A stretch of 64,000 nucleotides of DNA. It comes from CAVRUD01 sp963849635 (lineage in GTDB: Bacteria > Chloroflexota > Chloroflexia > Thermomicrobiales > UBA6265). A program made the position numbers and the translations under genes. The DNA is taken from contig CAWKIA010000042.1 of the NCBI GenBank assembly GCA_963849635.1, positions 9,164 through 73,163 of the forward strand, given 5' to 3'. Below, piece by piece: positions 35,376 through 45,986 of this stretch; position 1 is the first letter of the stretch, and each line of letters starts with the position of its first letter. The notes below the pieces were generated by a model. It did no database searches. It was given only the letters and a program-made list of their open reading frames with translations, and was not told the origin of the DNA.

Positions 35376-37982
35376 TTGTGCGCCTCGCAGGAACCGCATC
35401 ACCGTGATTTCGGCCGGCGCTTGCGGGCGCTGCGCGAGGCCGCGGGACTGACGCAGGAGCAATTGGCGGAGCGGGCAGGGCTGACCGCCAACGCGATCAG
35501 CGCCCTGGAACGCGGCGAGCGGCGGCGCCCCTACGCGCATACCGTGCGTGCGCTTGCCGAAGCCCTTGGCTTGACCGGCAGAGGAAACGGCCGCCTTGGC
35601 CGCGCGGTGCCGGAGCGCGGTACCCAGGCTAACGCCCCCGCAGATCGGCCGCTGCGCGTCGGGGCCGACTCTGGCCGCGCTGCCACCCACCGGGCTCCTC
35701 GGGCGCGACAGGGATCTGGCGAGCCCTCGCGGAATCTGATCGTCGGCGGCGAGCGGCTCGTCACGCTGACCGGCCCGGGCGGCGTGGGCAAGACGCGCCT
35801 GGCGACGGAGTTAGCCTGCAACCTTGCCGAGGAATTCGGCGACGGCGGGGTGTTTGTCGCACTGGCGCCGCTGACCGACGCGAGCCTTCGTTGTCCCGAC
35901 CATCGCGCACGCGCTTGGCTTGCGCGAGGTCGGGGGACAGTCGCTGCGCCAGGTCCTCTACGACCACCTTCGCGGCCGACGGCTGCTGCTCGTGCTCGAC
36001 AACTTTGAACACCTCCTCGAGTGCCGCTGCCGGAGGTCGCCGAGTTGCTGTCGCTGGACGCCGGGCTGAGCGTGGTGGCGACCAGCCGGGCGCCGCTGCG
36101 GCTGCGCGGCGAACGGGAATATCCGGTTCGGCCGCTGGAGCTGCCGCAACTCCAGCGGATCCCCACGCCTCTCTGAGGTCGCGGGAAATCCCGCCGTGGA
36201 GCTGTTCGTGGAGCGGGCGCAGGCGGTCGATCCGGCGTTCGCGCTGACGCGGGCGAACGCCGCGACCATCGCGGCGATCTGCCGGCGGCTCGATGGCCTG
36301 CCCCTGGCGATCGAGCTGGCGGCGGCGCGTATCCGGATGCTGGACCCGACGGCGCTTCTCGCCCGGTTGGATCAGGCGCTCCCGCTCCTGACCGACGGCG
36401 CTCGCGACCTGCCGGAGCGGCAACGGACGATGCGGCAAACCATCGGCTGGGGCTACGACCTGCTGGATCCCCAGGAGCAATCGCTGTTCCGAAGGCTGGC
36501 GGCCTTCGCGGGGAGTTGGACGCTGGACGCGGTGGAGTCGGTGGGCCCCGGTCCAGATCTTTATGCGGGCGATGTTCTCGGCCTGCTCTCGCATCTCGTC
36601 GAGCAGTCCATGGTGGCGGTGGCGTCGTCTGAGCAGCGACGCTACCGCCTGCTGGAGCCGGTCCGGCAGTACGCCCTGGACCTCCTGGAGCAGAGCGGGG
36701 AGGCCGCCGGGGTGCGAGAGCGGCACGCCGCCTTCTACGTCTCACTCGCCGCCGAGGCATTGCCCCAGTTGAAGGGTCCCGAGCAGGTCACGTGGCTGGA
36801 GCGACTTGAAGCCGAGCACGACAACCTCCGGGCGGCGATGACCTGGCTGCTGGAGCAGCGCGACCTCGACGCCGCGGCGCGGTTCGGGTTCTCCCTCTGG
36901 CTCTTCTGGTGGATGCGCGGCCACTTCGCGGAGGGCCGGCGATCGATGGCGGCGATCCTGGCGCCGTCGCAGGGTGTGTCACCCGCCGGCAGGGCCTGGG
37001 CGCTGTTGACGGACTGCGTGCTTGCCTACGGGCAGGGCGACTTACGAAGTGGCCAAGAGGGCGGCCGACGAGAGCGTCGAGCTGTTCGCGGAAAACCGAG
37101 GACGAGGTGGGGGGGTACACCGCGCTCGGGATGGCCGGGCTGATCGCGATCAGCCAGAAGGACTACGAGCTCGGGGCGTCCTTGGTCGAACAGGCGGTTC
37201 GACGCGGCCAGGCGGCGGGCGATACCTGGAACGCCACGATGCTGCGTACCTACTCCGCGGCCATCCCCCTGAGCCAAGGGGACTTCCGCGCCGCCGGCCG
37301 GCTCGCCGAGGAGGCGGTGGCACTCGCGCGCGAGATGGGCGACCGGATCGCCGTCTCGGTCTCACTCTTCAGCCTCGCGTCGATCGCGCAGGCCAGTGGG
37401 GATCGACCCGGGGCTGCTCGCCACTTTCGGGAGGCCCTTGCCCTCTCCATCGAGATCGGCGATCGCGGCAACGCGGCCTACTGCCTGGAGGGCCTGGCCG
37501 GCATCGCCGCGTCGGGGCACGATCTCGTCCGTGCGGCCCGGCTCTGGGGCGCCGCCGACGCCCTCCTCGGCGGGAGCGAGCCGGCAGTCTACGTCCATAC
37601 CCCAGACCGTGAGGTCCACCGGAAAGCAGTTGCCGCCGCTCGCGCGCGGCTGGACGAGGGGGAATGGAACGCGGCGTGGGCCGCGGGGCAATCGCTCTCG
37701 CTCGACCAGAGTTCATGGCCGAGGCGGATCGGTTGCTGGGCGACCTCACCGCGGCGCAGGGCCGCATCGCCCCGGTCACCGGGATACCCTGCCGGACTCA
37801 CCGAGCGAGAGGTCGAGGTGCTGGGTCTCGTTGCTCAAGGCCTGACCAACCCTCAGGTCGCCGAGCGGCTCTTTTTGAGCTCGCGCACCGTCGACGCCCA
37901 CCTGCAGCGCATCTACGGCAAGCTCGACGTCCCCAACCGCGGCGCGGCGATCCGCTTCGCCGTCGAGCACGGCTTGACCTGA
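35376..37982 (+). CDS. XRE-HTH plus STAND ATPase plus LuxR regulator (several frame breaks)
   Basis: GTG 35376 is used. Residues 10-64 form an XRE helix-turn-helix: FGRRLRALREAAGLTQEQLA and LTANAISALERGERRRPYA. Walker A LTGPGGVGKTRLA is near 35770, Walker B near 35990, then GLPLAIELAAARI and a winged helix. TPR repeats and a C-terminal LuxR HTH (LTEREVEVLGLVAQGLTN, RTVDAHLQRIYGKLDV) complete it, ending at 37982. Frame breaks near 35630, 35885, 36020, 36175, 37040, 37105 and 37715. The protein has two DNA-binding domains, at both ends, unlike the other two regulators here. A hairpin terminator follows after 20 bases. Confidence 0.8.
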
Positions 37983-38001
37983 TCCTCTGCCCGACCTGGA
38001 C

Positions 38002-38033
38002 GAAGCCCCGCCCGGTTGCTCGGGCGGGGCTTC
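38002..38033 (+). terminator. Strong 13-bp hairpin after the XRE-STAND-LuxR gene
   Basis: GAAGCCCCGCCCG (38002-38014), loop GTTGCT, then CGGGCGGGGCTTC (38021-38033). Only weak T content follows, but position just after the stop supports an intrinsic terminator. Confidence 0.75.
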
Positions 38034-38584
38034 CTCATGCCCTCGGACCGGACGGTCTAACGGTCGGGCACCTCAGCATGCCCGTTAGGTATCCAGCATG
38101 GGATCCGATTAGGTGCCTCGATAGCGTGGGTTCGCTGACGCGGGTAGCTGCCGTCTGCCTAATGTGATCCCAGTGGCAAGGGCCACACCCGACAGCGATC
38201 GGGGCGACAGACCGGCGACCGAAGCCGCACCGCCAGAACGGGGCACCACCGGCCACGTCCGAGGACCCTCCCCCGAAACGGCACGCACCCCACGCCGGTC
38301 ACGACGACACCCACCATGGAGGTCACCATTGCTGAACAGAGCCCATTACATCCTCCGAAGCGTGGCCGGCGTGCTGTTTCCCGGCCCCGCCCCGCAGGAC
38401 GACGTCCGCGGATGTCGGCGCTCACGCTCATGCGAGCGACCGCACTTCCCAAGGCGCTAAAGCGTCCCCAAACCATCCGGGCCTGGCCCAACCAGCGCAC
38501 CACAGCATGCAACGTGGCCGACCATTGGGCATCCACGCTCCATCCATATGCGCCGTCCGGGGAGACCGGACACGGAGAACACCC
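38034..38584. other. Intergenic region of about 550 bp
   Basis: No gene found; short open frames have no family signal. The last bases before the next start contain GTCCGG-GGAGA-CCGGAC, a small hairpin that could cover the ribosome binding site. Confidence 0.4.
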
Positions 38585-39396
38585 ATGACCACGTCGACCG
38601 ATTACCTCGCGCTTCTGTCCGAACCACCATCCGTCTCGCGCCGCGTCGTCCTCGACGCGGCCTCACCAACACCCGTCTCGCGCCGCGCCGTCCTCCGCAC
38701 GGCCTTCGCGCTCGGCGCCGCCGCCCTGGCGGCCACCGCCGTCGGCCGTGCGAGCGCGTCTGCACAGGCGGCTCACTCAGTACAAGACCACGGCCGCCCT
38801 CAACCTGCGCTCCGGCCCCGGCACGTCTTACTCCGTGATGGCCGTCATGCCGGCCGGAACCATCGTCGCCCACGCCGGCGCCAGCAAAAACGGATTCTTC
38901 CAGGTCGTGTTCAACGGCACGTATGGGTGGGCCTCGGCCGAGTACCTGACGCCGGCCGGGTGGCAGGCGCCTCCGCCGGACGGCGGGCTCGGGGTAACGG
39001 CCGGACGACGGCGACGGTGAACTTCCGGGAGGGACCGAGCCTGAGCGCGCGGGTCATCGCGGTGCTGCCGGCCGGGACGCCGCTCGTCGTCCACGACGAG
39101 GGAGCAAGCGGGTTCTGGAGCGTGGCGTATAACGGCCAGCCCGGGTGGATCTGGGCGGAGTACGTCGAGCGCTCGGCGGCGGGACGCCGCCGCCGAGCGG
39201 CCCGGCCTACGACCCGAACTCTGCCACCACGACGGCCGCGCTGAACCTGCGGGCCGACGCGAGTCTCAGCGCCAAGGTGCTCACCGTCATGCCGAGCGGC
39301 TCCCGGGTGAAGGTGCTCGACGGCTACGCCAATGGCTTCCGCAAGGTGAGCTACAACGGCGTCACCGGCTGGGCCCACACCTCCTATCTCAACTGA
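38585..39396 (+). CDS. Tat-exported protein with three bacterial SH3 (SH3b) domains (frame breaks)
   Basis: ATG 38585 (MTTSTDYLALLSEPPSVS). A Tat signal is at residues about 37-57, SRRAVLRTAFALGAAALAAT. Three SH3_3 modules follow: LNLRSGPGTSYSVMAVMPAG and YGWASAEYLTPAGW; VNFREGPSLSARVIAVLPAG and PGWIWAEYV; LNLRADASLSAKVLTVMPSG and TGWAHTSYLN. Frame breaks near 38780, 38990 and 39175. SH3b domains usually bind peptidoglycan or other cell-wall polymers. The protein ends at 39396 and is followed by a further secreted protein. Confidence 0.8.
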
Positions 39397-39506
39397 CGAC
39401 TAGTCGCGCCTGATCTCAGGCTCTCTCCACCAGGAGCACGACGCACATGCATCCCTTACCTCCTTCGCAACCCGGAACCATCCATCTCGAAAGGAACGTA
39501 TCTCCC

Positions 39507-40502
39507 ATGAAACTCCGCCGCCTCCTCTTCTCCCTCGCCGCCCTGCTGCTGCTCGGCCTCGTCGCCAGCCCGGCCGCGGCCCGCGCCCAGTCCGACCCGA
39601 TTCAACCGGCCGCGTTCGTCGACACCGACGAGGACGGACTCTCCGACACGGACGAGGCGACCCACGGAACCGACCCCGCCGTCTACGACACCGACGGCGA
39701 CGGCTTCGGCGACAACCAGGAGGTCGTCACCGGCTCCGACCCGCTGGACGAGAACAGCATCCCGGACGGCGCCCAGCCCGGCGGCGACGCCGACGGCGAC
39801 CTGCTCTCCGACGCCCAGGAGGCCGAGCTCGGCACCGACCCGAACAAGCCCGACACCGACGGCGACGGCCTCGCCAGCTTCGAGCGGCTCCGGCTACGGC
39901 ACCAACCCCCTCAAGTTCGACACCGACGGCGACGGTTTCGGCGACGGCGTCGAGGTGCAGAACGGCACCGATCCGCTCAATCCGGCCAACGGCCCGGATG
40001 TCGACGAGCCCCGGATCGACTCCGACAACGACGGCTCAGCGACCGGAGGAATGGACTCGGCACCGACCCGAACGATTCCGACTCCGACTACGACCGCCTG
40101 AGCGACGGCTTCGAAGTGCGCGAACTCGGCACCGACCCGCTGCGGGGCGACTCCGACGAGGACGGCCTGGGCGACGGCGACGAGCTGGAAGTCTTCAGGA
40201 CCGATCCGCTCACGGTGGACACCGACGGCGACGGCGTGGACGACCCGACGGAGCTCGACGCGGGCACCGACCCCAGGGACGCGAACAGCGTGCCGTCCAA
40301 GGGCCAAGATCCGACTCCGGCGCCTGCCCCGGCTCCGAGTCCGGCGCAGCCCAGCCCGCAGCCGGTCAAGGCGCTCCCGAACACCGGCAGCGGCGTAGGG
40401 TCCTCCGCCGGACTCAACGACGACGCGCTCTACGTCCTGCTCGGCAGCGGCCTCATCCTCAGTCTCGCCGGGCTGGCGGGAGCGGCTCGCCGCCGCGCCT
40501 GA
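39507..40502 (+). CDS. Secreted calcium-binding (thrombospondin type 3-like) protein with LPNTG cell-wall anchor
   Basis: ATG 39507, MKLRRLLFSLAALLLLGLVA, a normal signal peptide. Residues 30-280 are D-x-D-x-D-G repeats (DTDEDGLSDTDEATHGTDP, DTDGDGFGDNQEV and so on) that bind calcium. Between 39890 and 40040 the frame is shifted and then restored; in the other frame this segment reads GYGTNPLKFDTDGDGFGDGV, so two opposite indels lie there. The end is a sortase signal: LPNTGSG, then a hydrophobic span (ALYVLLGSGLILSLAGLAGA) and a positive tail ARRRA. A Pro-rich spacer precedes the anchor. Implies a sortase elsewhere. Confidence 0.85.
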   Translation: MKLRRLLFSLAALLLLGLVASPAAARAQSDPIQPAAFVDTDEDGLSDTDEATHGTDPAVYDTDGDGFGDNQEVVTGSDPLDENSIPDGAQPGGDADGDLLSDAQEAELGTDPNKPDTDGDGLASFERLRLRHQPPQVRHRRRRFRRRRRGAERHRSAQSGQRPGCRRAPDRLRQRRLSDRRNGLGTDPNDSDSDYDRLSDGFEVRELGTDPLRGDSDEDGLGDGDELEVFRTDPLTVDTDGDGVDDPTELDAGTDPRDANSVPSKGQDPTPAPAPAPSPAQPSPQPVKALPNTGSGVGSSAGLNDDALYVLLGSGLILSLAGLAGAARRRA

Positions 40503-40544
40503 CCCTACGTGACGGTTCCCGGACCATGGCAATCAATCGACTCA

Positions 40545-40585
40545 GACCACGGGGGCGGCCAGCTGGCCGCCCCACGTGGTCTTTT
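40545..40585 (+). terminator. Rho-independent terminator
   Basis: GACCACG...CGTGGTC with GGGCGGCC-AGCT-GGCCGCCC inside (40545-40581), followed directly by TTTT. It ends the LPNTG-protein gene. Confidence 0.85.
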
Positions 40586-40916
40586 CCGGCTCAGCGTGCC
40601 CTGCACCGCGTGACGCCTGCTAGGCCTGCATTACGGCCCAGTTCTTGACTCCCGGCGTGCCATCGGCCCCGAATCTGTACCTCAAAGCGCGCGCGGTCGC
40701 ATGAGCCGCCGTGCGCGCTAGGTAGGTGACCCTTGGTGGATTAGGTATGTCGATTGCGTGGATCCGCCGATGAGGTCCACGGGCCTGTCTTCCTACGATG
40801 GTTCCAGTGGCGAGTGCCGCTCCCGTCCAAAGGCGGGGCAAGGGACGACTGTGGTGGCTGCATCACGGTCCCCTTGGACTTCGAAAACCTCTCCCAACCG
40901 GTAGAAGGAGAATCAG
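40586..40916. other. Intergenic region of about 330 bp
   Basis: Nothing recognisable apart from an AAGGAGA ribosome binding site at 40904 for the next gene. Confidence 0.4.
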
Positions 40917-41573
40917 ATGTCGGCGAACTCGAATTCCACTGTGTGTCGCATGGGCTCCAAGGTCGTTCGCACGATGGTGCTGGGCGCGTTGTGCGCGGCG
41001 GTGCTACTGGCCGTCGTGGGCGCCGGCGGGCCGCGGGTCTCCGCGGCGGAGAAGGATCTCCAGGTCAATGCCCTCGCCAGTGCAACGCAATGCTGGCTCG
41101 ACGAAGAGGGATCGGAGGTCTGCGAGCAGATCGCCCTTGAGGTGTTGACCCCCAGCAAGGGCTTTGGCTCCGGGGCCTGCCTCAGGATCGTCACCTACGT
41201 CGACGGGATGGAAGCGGCCACGGAAGACGGGTGCGCTGAGGTCGCCGGGCTCTTCTGGATGGACCAGGACCACCTGAGCGCGGCGGGCCTGCCGCAGGTG
41301 ATGATCAGCCTCTCGAGCTGGGTGTGCGACGGGAAGGGCGGGACGTGCGACGTCGTCCCGACGCGAACGGTCGCGCTCTCGGCGGACTGGGTGGCCAGCT
41401 CCGCCAAACAGCGGGTCAATGAAACGCTCTACGATCACCAGCCGAGCTGCGACGTGCTCGTGAAGATCAAGGGCTTTGCCCGGGACTCCAGCACGACGAT
41501 CGCCCTCGACGGCACGACGCTCAGCGGCTCCGGCAACCTGCAGTGGTTGGAATCGACCTCGCGCTGCGCCTAG
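40917..41573 (+). CDS. Secreted protein of unknown function
   Basis: 218 residues with a signal peptide (VVRTMVLGALCAAVLLAVVG) cleaved likely after RVSAA. The mature part is a small, probably beta-rich, protein with about eight Cys, including TQCWLDEEGSEVCEQ, WVCDGKGGTCDVV and CDVLVKIKGFARDS, suggesting disulfide bonds. No family recognised. It is followed after about 240 bases by the ABC exporter genes, but no functional link is evident. Confidence 0.7.
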   Translation: MSANSNSTVCRMGSKVVRTMVLGALCAAVLLAVVGAGGPRVSAAEKDLQVNALASATQCWLDEEGSEVCEQIALEVLTPSKGFGSGACLRIVTYVDGMEAATEDGCAEVAGLFWMDQDHLSAAGLPQVMISLSSWVCDGKGGTCDVVPTRTVALSADWVASSAKQRVNETLYDHQPSCDVLVKIKGFARDSSTTIALDGTTLSGSGNLQWLESTSRCA

Positions 41574-41808
41574 CGTCAAAGGAATCCGATCGGTGGGCTG
41601 CGGCGGTGGGTAAAGGCTTCCCGCCGCGGCCCGTCGATCGACCGGAACCGCTCCTCGGCGGGGAGGCCGTTCCCACCCCCTATCGTCCGTTAGAGTCGCG
41701 CATCGGCCTTGACAACCGGCACGTATCGACCGCATTTGGGGTGAAACACCGCCATGTTTCAACGAACAGAAAGCCTACCACGTCAGATTGGACATCCGGG
41801 AGCCCCAT

Positions 41809-42545
41809 ATGGACGAAATTATCCGTGCGGAGGGGATTTCCAAGACCTACGACACAGGCACCTCAAAGGTCAGCGCCCTGAAAAACGTCGACTTCGCCGT
41901 CGCCCGTGGCGAGATGGTGGCGGTGATGGGGCCTTCCGGGTGTGGCAAGACGACGCTCCTCAACTCCCTCTCCGGCCTTGACACGGTCGACGCCGGCACC
42001 ATTCAACTGGAGGGCCAGGATCTGGCCAAGATGGGGGACCGGGCCCGAACCGACTACCGGGCCCGCCGGATGGGGTTCGTCTTCCAGGTTTACAACTTGC
42101 TGCCGGTCCTCTCGCGCGGTCGAGAACGTCGAGCTGCCGCTGCTGGTCTCCGGCGTCAAACCGAGGGTCGCACGCGGGCAGGCGCTCGCCGCCCTCGACA
42201 CCGTCGACCTTGGGGCGTGGGCAAAGCACCGACCGGCCGAACTCTCCGGCGGACAACGCCAGCGGGTGACGATCGCCCGGGCGCTGGTCAACGACCCGGC
42301 CATCATCTGGGCGGACGAACCCACCGGTGCGCTGGACTCCAAGACCGCCGCCGAGATCATGGGGCTGATGCGGTCGCTAAACCGGAGCAAGGGCGCCACA
42401 TTCGTGATCGTCACCCACGACCCCGGCGTCGGTGCCCAGTGCGACCGCATCGTCCGGATGCGGGACGGCAGTCATCGTCGAGGACTCCAGCACGTTTGTC
42501 CGTCCAGCCGCCCTAGCCGGGAGCGAGACCGTCGCCGCCGACTAA
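41809..42545 (+). CDS. ABC transporter ATP-binding protein (MacB/LolD type; frame breaks)
   Basis: ATG 41809 gives MDEIIRAEGISKTYDTG. Walker A MGPSGCGKTTLLNSLSG, Q-loop (FVFQVYNLLPVLS), signature ELSGGQRQRVTIARALV, Walker B ADEPTGALDS and H-loop FVIVTHDP are all present. Two breaks, near 42115 and 42470; after the second the product ends SSTFVRPAALAGSETVAAD at 42545. This subgroup couples to FtsX-like permeases, such as the gene that starts 68 bases downstream. Confidence 0.85.
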
Positions 42546-42612
42546 GGCACCCTGACGCTTGGTCTAGTGGGCGCTCCCGTCGGCCGACTCGCCCCCGAGA
42601 GGACACACCGCG

Positions 42613-45600
42613 ATGAACGAGATCTTCGGCCTCCCGATGACCGGGATCATGCGGTTCCTGCTCATCCTGCTCGCCCTGTGCCTGCTGTCCGTGGCCTGGG
42701 TCGCCTGGCGGCGGCCGGTCATCTTCCGGCTCGGCGTCCGCAACATCCCGCGCCGCCGGGCGCAGACGGTCCTGATCGTCATCGGCCTGATGCTCTCGAC
42801 GATGATCATCGCCGCCGTCGTTCGGCACCGGCGACACCATCGACCACTCCGCGACGGCGGCGACGTACGACAGCCTCGGGCACGTCGACGAGCTGGTGGT
42901 CTCCAGCCCCGACGCCGAGGGCAGCATCGAGAGCGCCATCAACGCGCGCTTCGACCAGTCCGTGGCGGACCAGGTCGAGGCCGCCTTCGCGGACGACCCC
43001 GTCGTGGACGGCGTCATGCCCGTCCTGATCGAGACGGTCCCCGTGCTCCTCGGCACCCCGGAGCGGCCGGAGCAGGCCGAGCCGCAGGCCTTCCTCATCG
43101 GGGTCGACCCGGCCCGCCTCGACGCCTTCGGCGGCCTCCGCGCCGTCGGCGGCGGCGCCATCGACCTCGGCGCCATCGCCCCGGACGCGGTCGTCCTCAG
43201 CGAGTCGCTGGCCGAGGATCTCGCCGCGGAGGTCGGCGACGTCGTCACCGTCTTCTACGCCAACCAGCCCAACCAGCTCACCGTCGCCGCCGTGGCCGAG
43301 GACGGCCCGCTGAGCGGGTCGTTCGACCCGACGATCTCGGGGATGGTCGTCCCGCTCGCCCGCCTCCAGGAGGCGACCGGGCAGCAGGGCCAGGTCACCG
43401 TGCTCGGGATCTCCAACCGCGGGCGGGGTTGAGGACGGACTGGGCCTGACGGACGAGGTCGTGGCCAAGCTCCAGCCGCTGCTGGCGGGCCAGGGCCTGG
43501 GCGTCGACGCGATCAAGGCGGACTCGATCGAGGAGGCCGAGGGGTTCGCCCAGGTCTTCACCGGGGTGTTCCTCATCCTGGGCCTCTTCTCGATCGCGGT
43601 CGGCATCCTGCTCATCGTGCTGATCTTCACGATGCTGGCGGCCGAGCGCCGGTCCGAGATGGGGATGGCCCGCGCCGTCGGGGCCCAGCGCGGGCAGCTG
43701 ATCCAGCAGTTCGTCGCCGAGGGGAGCGGCTACGCCCTCCTGGCCGGCCTCGTCGGCGCCGCGCTCGGCGTGGTCGCGACCGTCGCCATCGGGCTCGCCA
43801 TCGGCGCGCTCTTCGGCGGCGACCTCTTCCAGATCGAGCCGTCCGTGAGCCCGCGCAGCCTCGTCGTCTCGTACTGCCTCGGCGTCGTCATCACCTTCAT
43901 CGCCGTCGTCGGCTCGTCCTGGAAGATCAGCCGCCTCAACGTCGTCGCCGCCGTGCGCGACATCCCCGACGCCCCGCGCTCGCCCCGCCGGCGGCTGCGC
44001 ACCCTGGTCTGGGCCCTCGTGCTCCTGGCGCTCGGCGGGCTGCTCGCCCTGGCCGGGCAGACCGGCGACGCCGCCCGGGCCTTCACCTTCTACGCCGGGA
44101 TGAGCCTGCTGCCGTTCGGCGCGGCGCTGCTGCTGCGCTACCTCGGCGCGCCGGCGCGGCCGGTCTTCAGCGCGGTCGGGATCTACCTCTTGGTCCTCTG
44201 GCTGCTGCCCAGCGACGTCGCGACGGACCTGTTCGGCGACCTGGGCGGCGACTTCGAGATGTTCTTCCTGTCGGGCATCTTCATGGTGGCCGGCGCCTCG
44301 ATCCTGATCGTCAACAACCTCGACCTCCTGCTCGGGGGGGTCTCGCCGCCTGGGCGGGCTCTTCCGCGGCGCGCTGCCGGCCGTGCGCACGGCGATCTCC
44401 TACCCCGGCGCCGCGAAGGGCCGGACCGGGATGACGATCGCCATGTTCAGCCTGATCGTCTTCTCGCTGGTCACCTTCGCCACCATCAACCAGAACTTCG
44501 TCGAGCTCTTCCTCGGCGACGAGGCCAACGCCGGCTGGGACGTGCGCGCCGACGCCCTCCGGGCCAACCCGATCGGCGACGCCGCCGCCTTCGCGGCGCA
44601 GCTGCAGGACCCGCGGCGTCGACACGGGCCAGTTCGAGGCGGCCGGGCATCGTCGTCACGGGCGCCGACGAGTCGCGCCTCCGGGTGCGGGGGGACGCGG
44701 AGCAGGAGTGGAAGGACTACACGGTCCGCGGCATGGACCCGGGCTTCATCGACGAGAGCGCGCTCCTGTTCCAGGCGCGGGCCGAGGGGTACGCCGACGA
44801 CGCGGCGGTCATCGAGGCGCTGCGCACCCGCGACGACGTGGCGATCGTCGACGCGTTCGCGATCCCCGCGGAGGGCGGCTTCGGCACGGACGAGGACGCG
44901 TTCACGCTGACCGGGTACGAGGACGGACAGGAGACCTTCGCGCCGATCCAGGTCGAGGTGGAGCGGCCCAACGGCGAGCCCGCGACCCTGACGGTCATCG
45001 GCATCCTCGACGACGAGATCGGGAGCCTGTTCGGCCTGTTCGCCCGCGAGGGCGCCGTGGTGGGGCCGACCGGGATCTACCCCGAGGCGGCGTCCACCTC
45101 CTACTACGTCCGCGTCGCCGACCCGGACCGCGCCGACGCGATCGCCAAGGAGATCGAGGCGGCCCTGCTGACCAACGGCGTCCAGGCGGTGTCGATCCTC
45201 GACGAGCTCGAGGAGCAGCAGGAGCAGAGCACGGCCTTCCTCTACATCATCCAGGGGTTCATGGGGCTCGGCCTCCTCGTCGGCATCGCGGCGGTCGGGG
45301 TGATCGCCTTCCGCAACGTGGTCGAGCGGCGCCAGCAGATCGGGATGCTGCGGGCGCTCGGCTTCCAGCGGTCGACGGTCGCGCTCTCGTTCCTGATCGA
45401 GACGACCTTCGTCGTGGGCATCGGCGTCCTGTCGGGGACGGTCCTCGGGCTGGCGCTGGCCCGCAACCTCTTCACGAGCGACGACTTCGGCGGCCCGGAC
45501 GCGACGTTCATCGTGCCCTGGGGGATCGTCGTCGCCATCCTCCTGGCCACGGTCGTGGCGGCCTTGCTGATGACCTGGGTCCCGGCCCGCCAGGCCGCGC

Positions 45601-45635
45601 GCGTGGCCCCGGCCGAGGCGCTGCGGTACGAGTAG
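42613..45635 (+). CDS. FtsX-like ABC permease (about 1000 residues; frame breaks)
   Basis: ATG 42613 (MNEIFGLPMTGIMRFLL). It is a large permease with two FtsX-type units: an N-terminal membrane helix and long periplasmic domain (SAINARFDQSVADQVEAAFA), a core GIFLILGLFSIAVGILLIV-type bundle with AERRSEMGMARAVGAQRGQL, six further helices, a second soluble domain, and the C-terminal bundle (RRQQIGMLRALGFQRSTVAL) ending in LRYE. Frame breaks near 42820, 43425, 44340 and 44620. With the ATPase just upstream it forms an exporter of the MacB/LolCDE or antimicrobial-peptide type. The substrate is unknown. Confidence 0.85.
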
Positions 45636-45986
45636 CGAATCTGCCCGAGTCTCACCACCGTCCGCTCTCCCGTAGGTGCGCGCAAAACGGAGAGGATCGG
45701 TGGCGGCGGAAGCCCCAAAGCGCCCTCGAATCGGCGGAGTGCTTGGGCGACGGCTACCTTGGTCGAGTAGGGGGTATTCCGACCCCCTCAGCTCGCTGCG
45801 CCAGCGGGACCGATGCCTGTCCTCCTCGCCCTGGAGATCCGTTAGGTGGGCCGAAGCGGCCGCAAATAGGTACCCGTTAAGTGGGACCACCGATGTGGCC
45901 CGGGTGGCCGCGTCCTAGCATGGCGACGATGGCCGCCATGCTCGGCCGTCCGCCCAACAGCCCTCGTCATCCTGCAAGGAGACCCC
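45636..45986. other. Intergenic region of about 350 bp
   Basis: No gene; ends with GCAAGGAGACC, the ribosome binding site of the next gene. Confidence 0.4.
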
